The translations under genes were made by a program, and so were the position numbers. A stretch of 64,000 bases of DNA, from NCBI GenBank assembly GCA_944470555.2, contig OX104127.1, positions 138,774,786-138,838,785 on the forward strand. The letters run 5' to 3'. How positions within the stretch are numbered: the stretch's first letter is position 1; each line of letters opens with the position of its first letter. Shown in pieces: positions 62,646 through 64,000 of this stretch. Below the pieces are notes generated by a model. The model was not told the DNA's origin. It searched no databases and saw only the letters and a program-made list of their open reading frames with translations. This DNA is from Heterobilharzia americana. Taxonomy: Eukaryota > Platyhelminthes > Trematoda > Strigeidida > Schistosomatidae.

Positions 62646-64000
62646 CTGTTAATAAATGTACAAATAAGCTATGAATATAAGTATGAGATAATTATATGAT
62701 TTTAGGTGACTATGCATAAATCTCGTTAGACAGGAGAATACATACATTGGAAAGAAGAAAAGTGCCACGTAATGAAGAGTCAGCTTTGTCTGATTACGAT
62801 ACGTTATCGAAATGTGCATAATAGTCATTAATGCAGAAAGGTAACAAATCGAAAGTTGATGCCATCATTGACAAAGTAAATGTTACGATTAACTGGCAGA
62901 GTGGAACACTACAAGTATGCCCCCATCATTAGTAAATATTCAAGTGAAGAAAAAAATATTTTCTTCCTTAACTCTGACTGATGATTGAGATAGGCAACAG
63001 AAGACTTGATTCGACAGTTAATGTGGTGAACGAAGTGCAAACATATTTACATATTTCTCATCCTCATAACATCTGGACAAAACAATCAGTGATTGAGATG
63101 TGATTGAGATGTAGTTGGTTAGTTACCAGTTGCATCGTGTTACCCAGTTTGTAGAGCAACAAACGGCTTGAAAATTGCCAGTTCGAATCTTATCATAACC
63201 AGAATTCCCGTTGAATTTTATACACAGATATTTCTTAATGATCAATCTTCTATTTCCCCTTTGTTTTCATTTATCTTTCACTATATGCAGTGATATACCT
63301 TCTTCTACGAAAGCTTAGAATTTACTGTATTGCCTATAAAAAGTTCCCATCTTGTAGAATTCTGTAAATCTTTCAGTCACTTTCTAAAATCTTATAAAAT
63401 TTCTTAATCTTGTAAGCCTAAGTATACTTCAATCCTGCGTTGGTAACTTGCTTACCATGTAACAAATGGTGCGTTAACATAGTGTCTAATAATAGATTGT
63501 TTTAAGCCATCTGTAACTATGGTGAAAAGTGCACAACCTAAAGAAATGAAGTTCATGAAGACAGAAATTTCTTTGCTAGAATGGCCTTTTCATAGTTGTA
63601 ATCAATAATGCACTTATTTCCGAGTTTCTCTATACGCGTATTTGACTAATAGTAGTTTATATGTTCTACGTAGTAAATAATACTGTCCAGAATATACATA
63701 ATTACTAGGTAATTGTTCTCACATTAGATTAGTTAGTAGCCAGTTTATAGAAGGAATGAATCAATAGCCTTAGGGATTCGCTACATAATATTGACAGTAA
63801 AACATACTCAACTAGTCAACTATTAAAGCTTATTTCTAACTTCTTTTTAAACACTGGATCTGTGTGATTCACTAGTCCAAGAATATTTATTCAGTGTGGT
63901 TCTACCAGTATTCATCACTCAATTTCTTCTGTTAAACAAAATTTCCATATTTCCTGTAATACACATTTGAAACAATTAATCAGATACTTTGTGAGTGCTA
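62646..64000. other. talin intron upstream of exon 1, partial
   Basis: AT-rich sequence without a recognisable exon. A weak tRNA-like piece lies at about 63125-63205 (CAGTTTGTAGAGCAAC and GCCAGTTCGAATCTT), probably a repeat relic. Confidence 0.5.

Overview
This window looks like genomic DNA of a blood fluke, Schistosoma or a close schistosomatid. It is AT-rich, it carries one animal gene broken into small exons by very large introns, and the introns are filled with retroelements typical of these worms: RTE-like and CR1-like non-LTR elements, Penelope-like fragments, and tRNA-related retroposons with hammerhead ribozymes. The genus is inferred from the repeats and the protein; no species marker was seen.

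The only host gene I can support is the C-terminal half of talin, on the minus strand. I placed 14 exons between 62645 and 2136. All have AG/GT splice signals and compatible phases (two codons are split), and together they give about 959 codons ending in a stop at 2136-2138. Their order follows the talin rod from about the R8/R9 bundles through the I/LWEQ actin-binding bundle to the C-terminal dimerisation helix. The N-terminal half (FERM head and early rod) must lie above 64000. Introns run from 133 bp to 18.8 kb.

Region by region: 1-2135 is the 3' flank. 2232-4888 is an intron holding a decayed RTE-like copy. 4889-14108 holds exons 13 to 8, with mostly repeat-poor introns. 14109-20737 holds a near-complete RTE-like element (15331-19272) with a target-site duplication. 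20864-39639 is the largest intron, with truncated RTE copies, two Penelope-like endonuclease fragments, an inverted tRNA-like repeat and hammerhead units. 39824-46922 holds exons 6 and 5 and more hammerhead units. 47172-57686 holds a CR1-like relic and a second RTE-like element nested inside an older antisense RTE fragment. 57855-62104 holds more hammerhead repeats and a near-identical partner of that antisense fragment.

The most interesting non-coding signal is a family of roughly 360-395 bp units, each with tRNA-like A and B boxes followed by a hammerhead ribozyme with a CTGAGGA core. One copy (34684-34739, minus) keeps every core position. Units occur in tandem junctions and, three times, in inverted pairs, in a window that also has Penelope-like endonuclease fragments.
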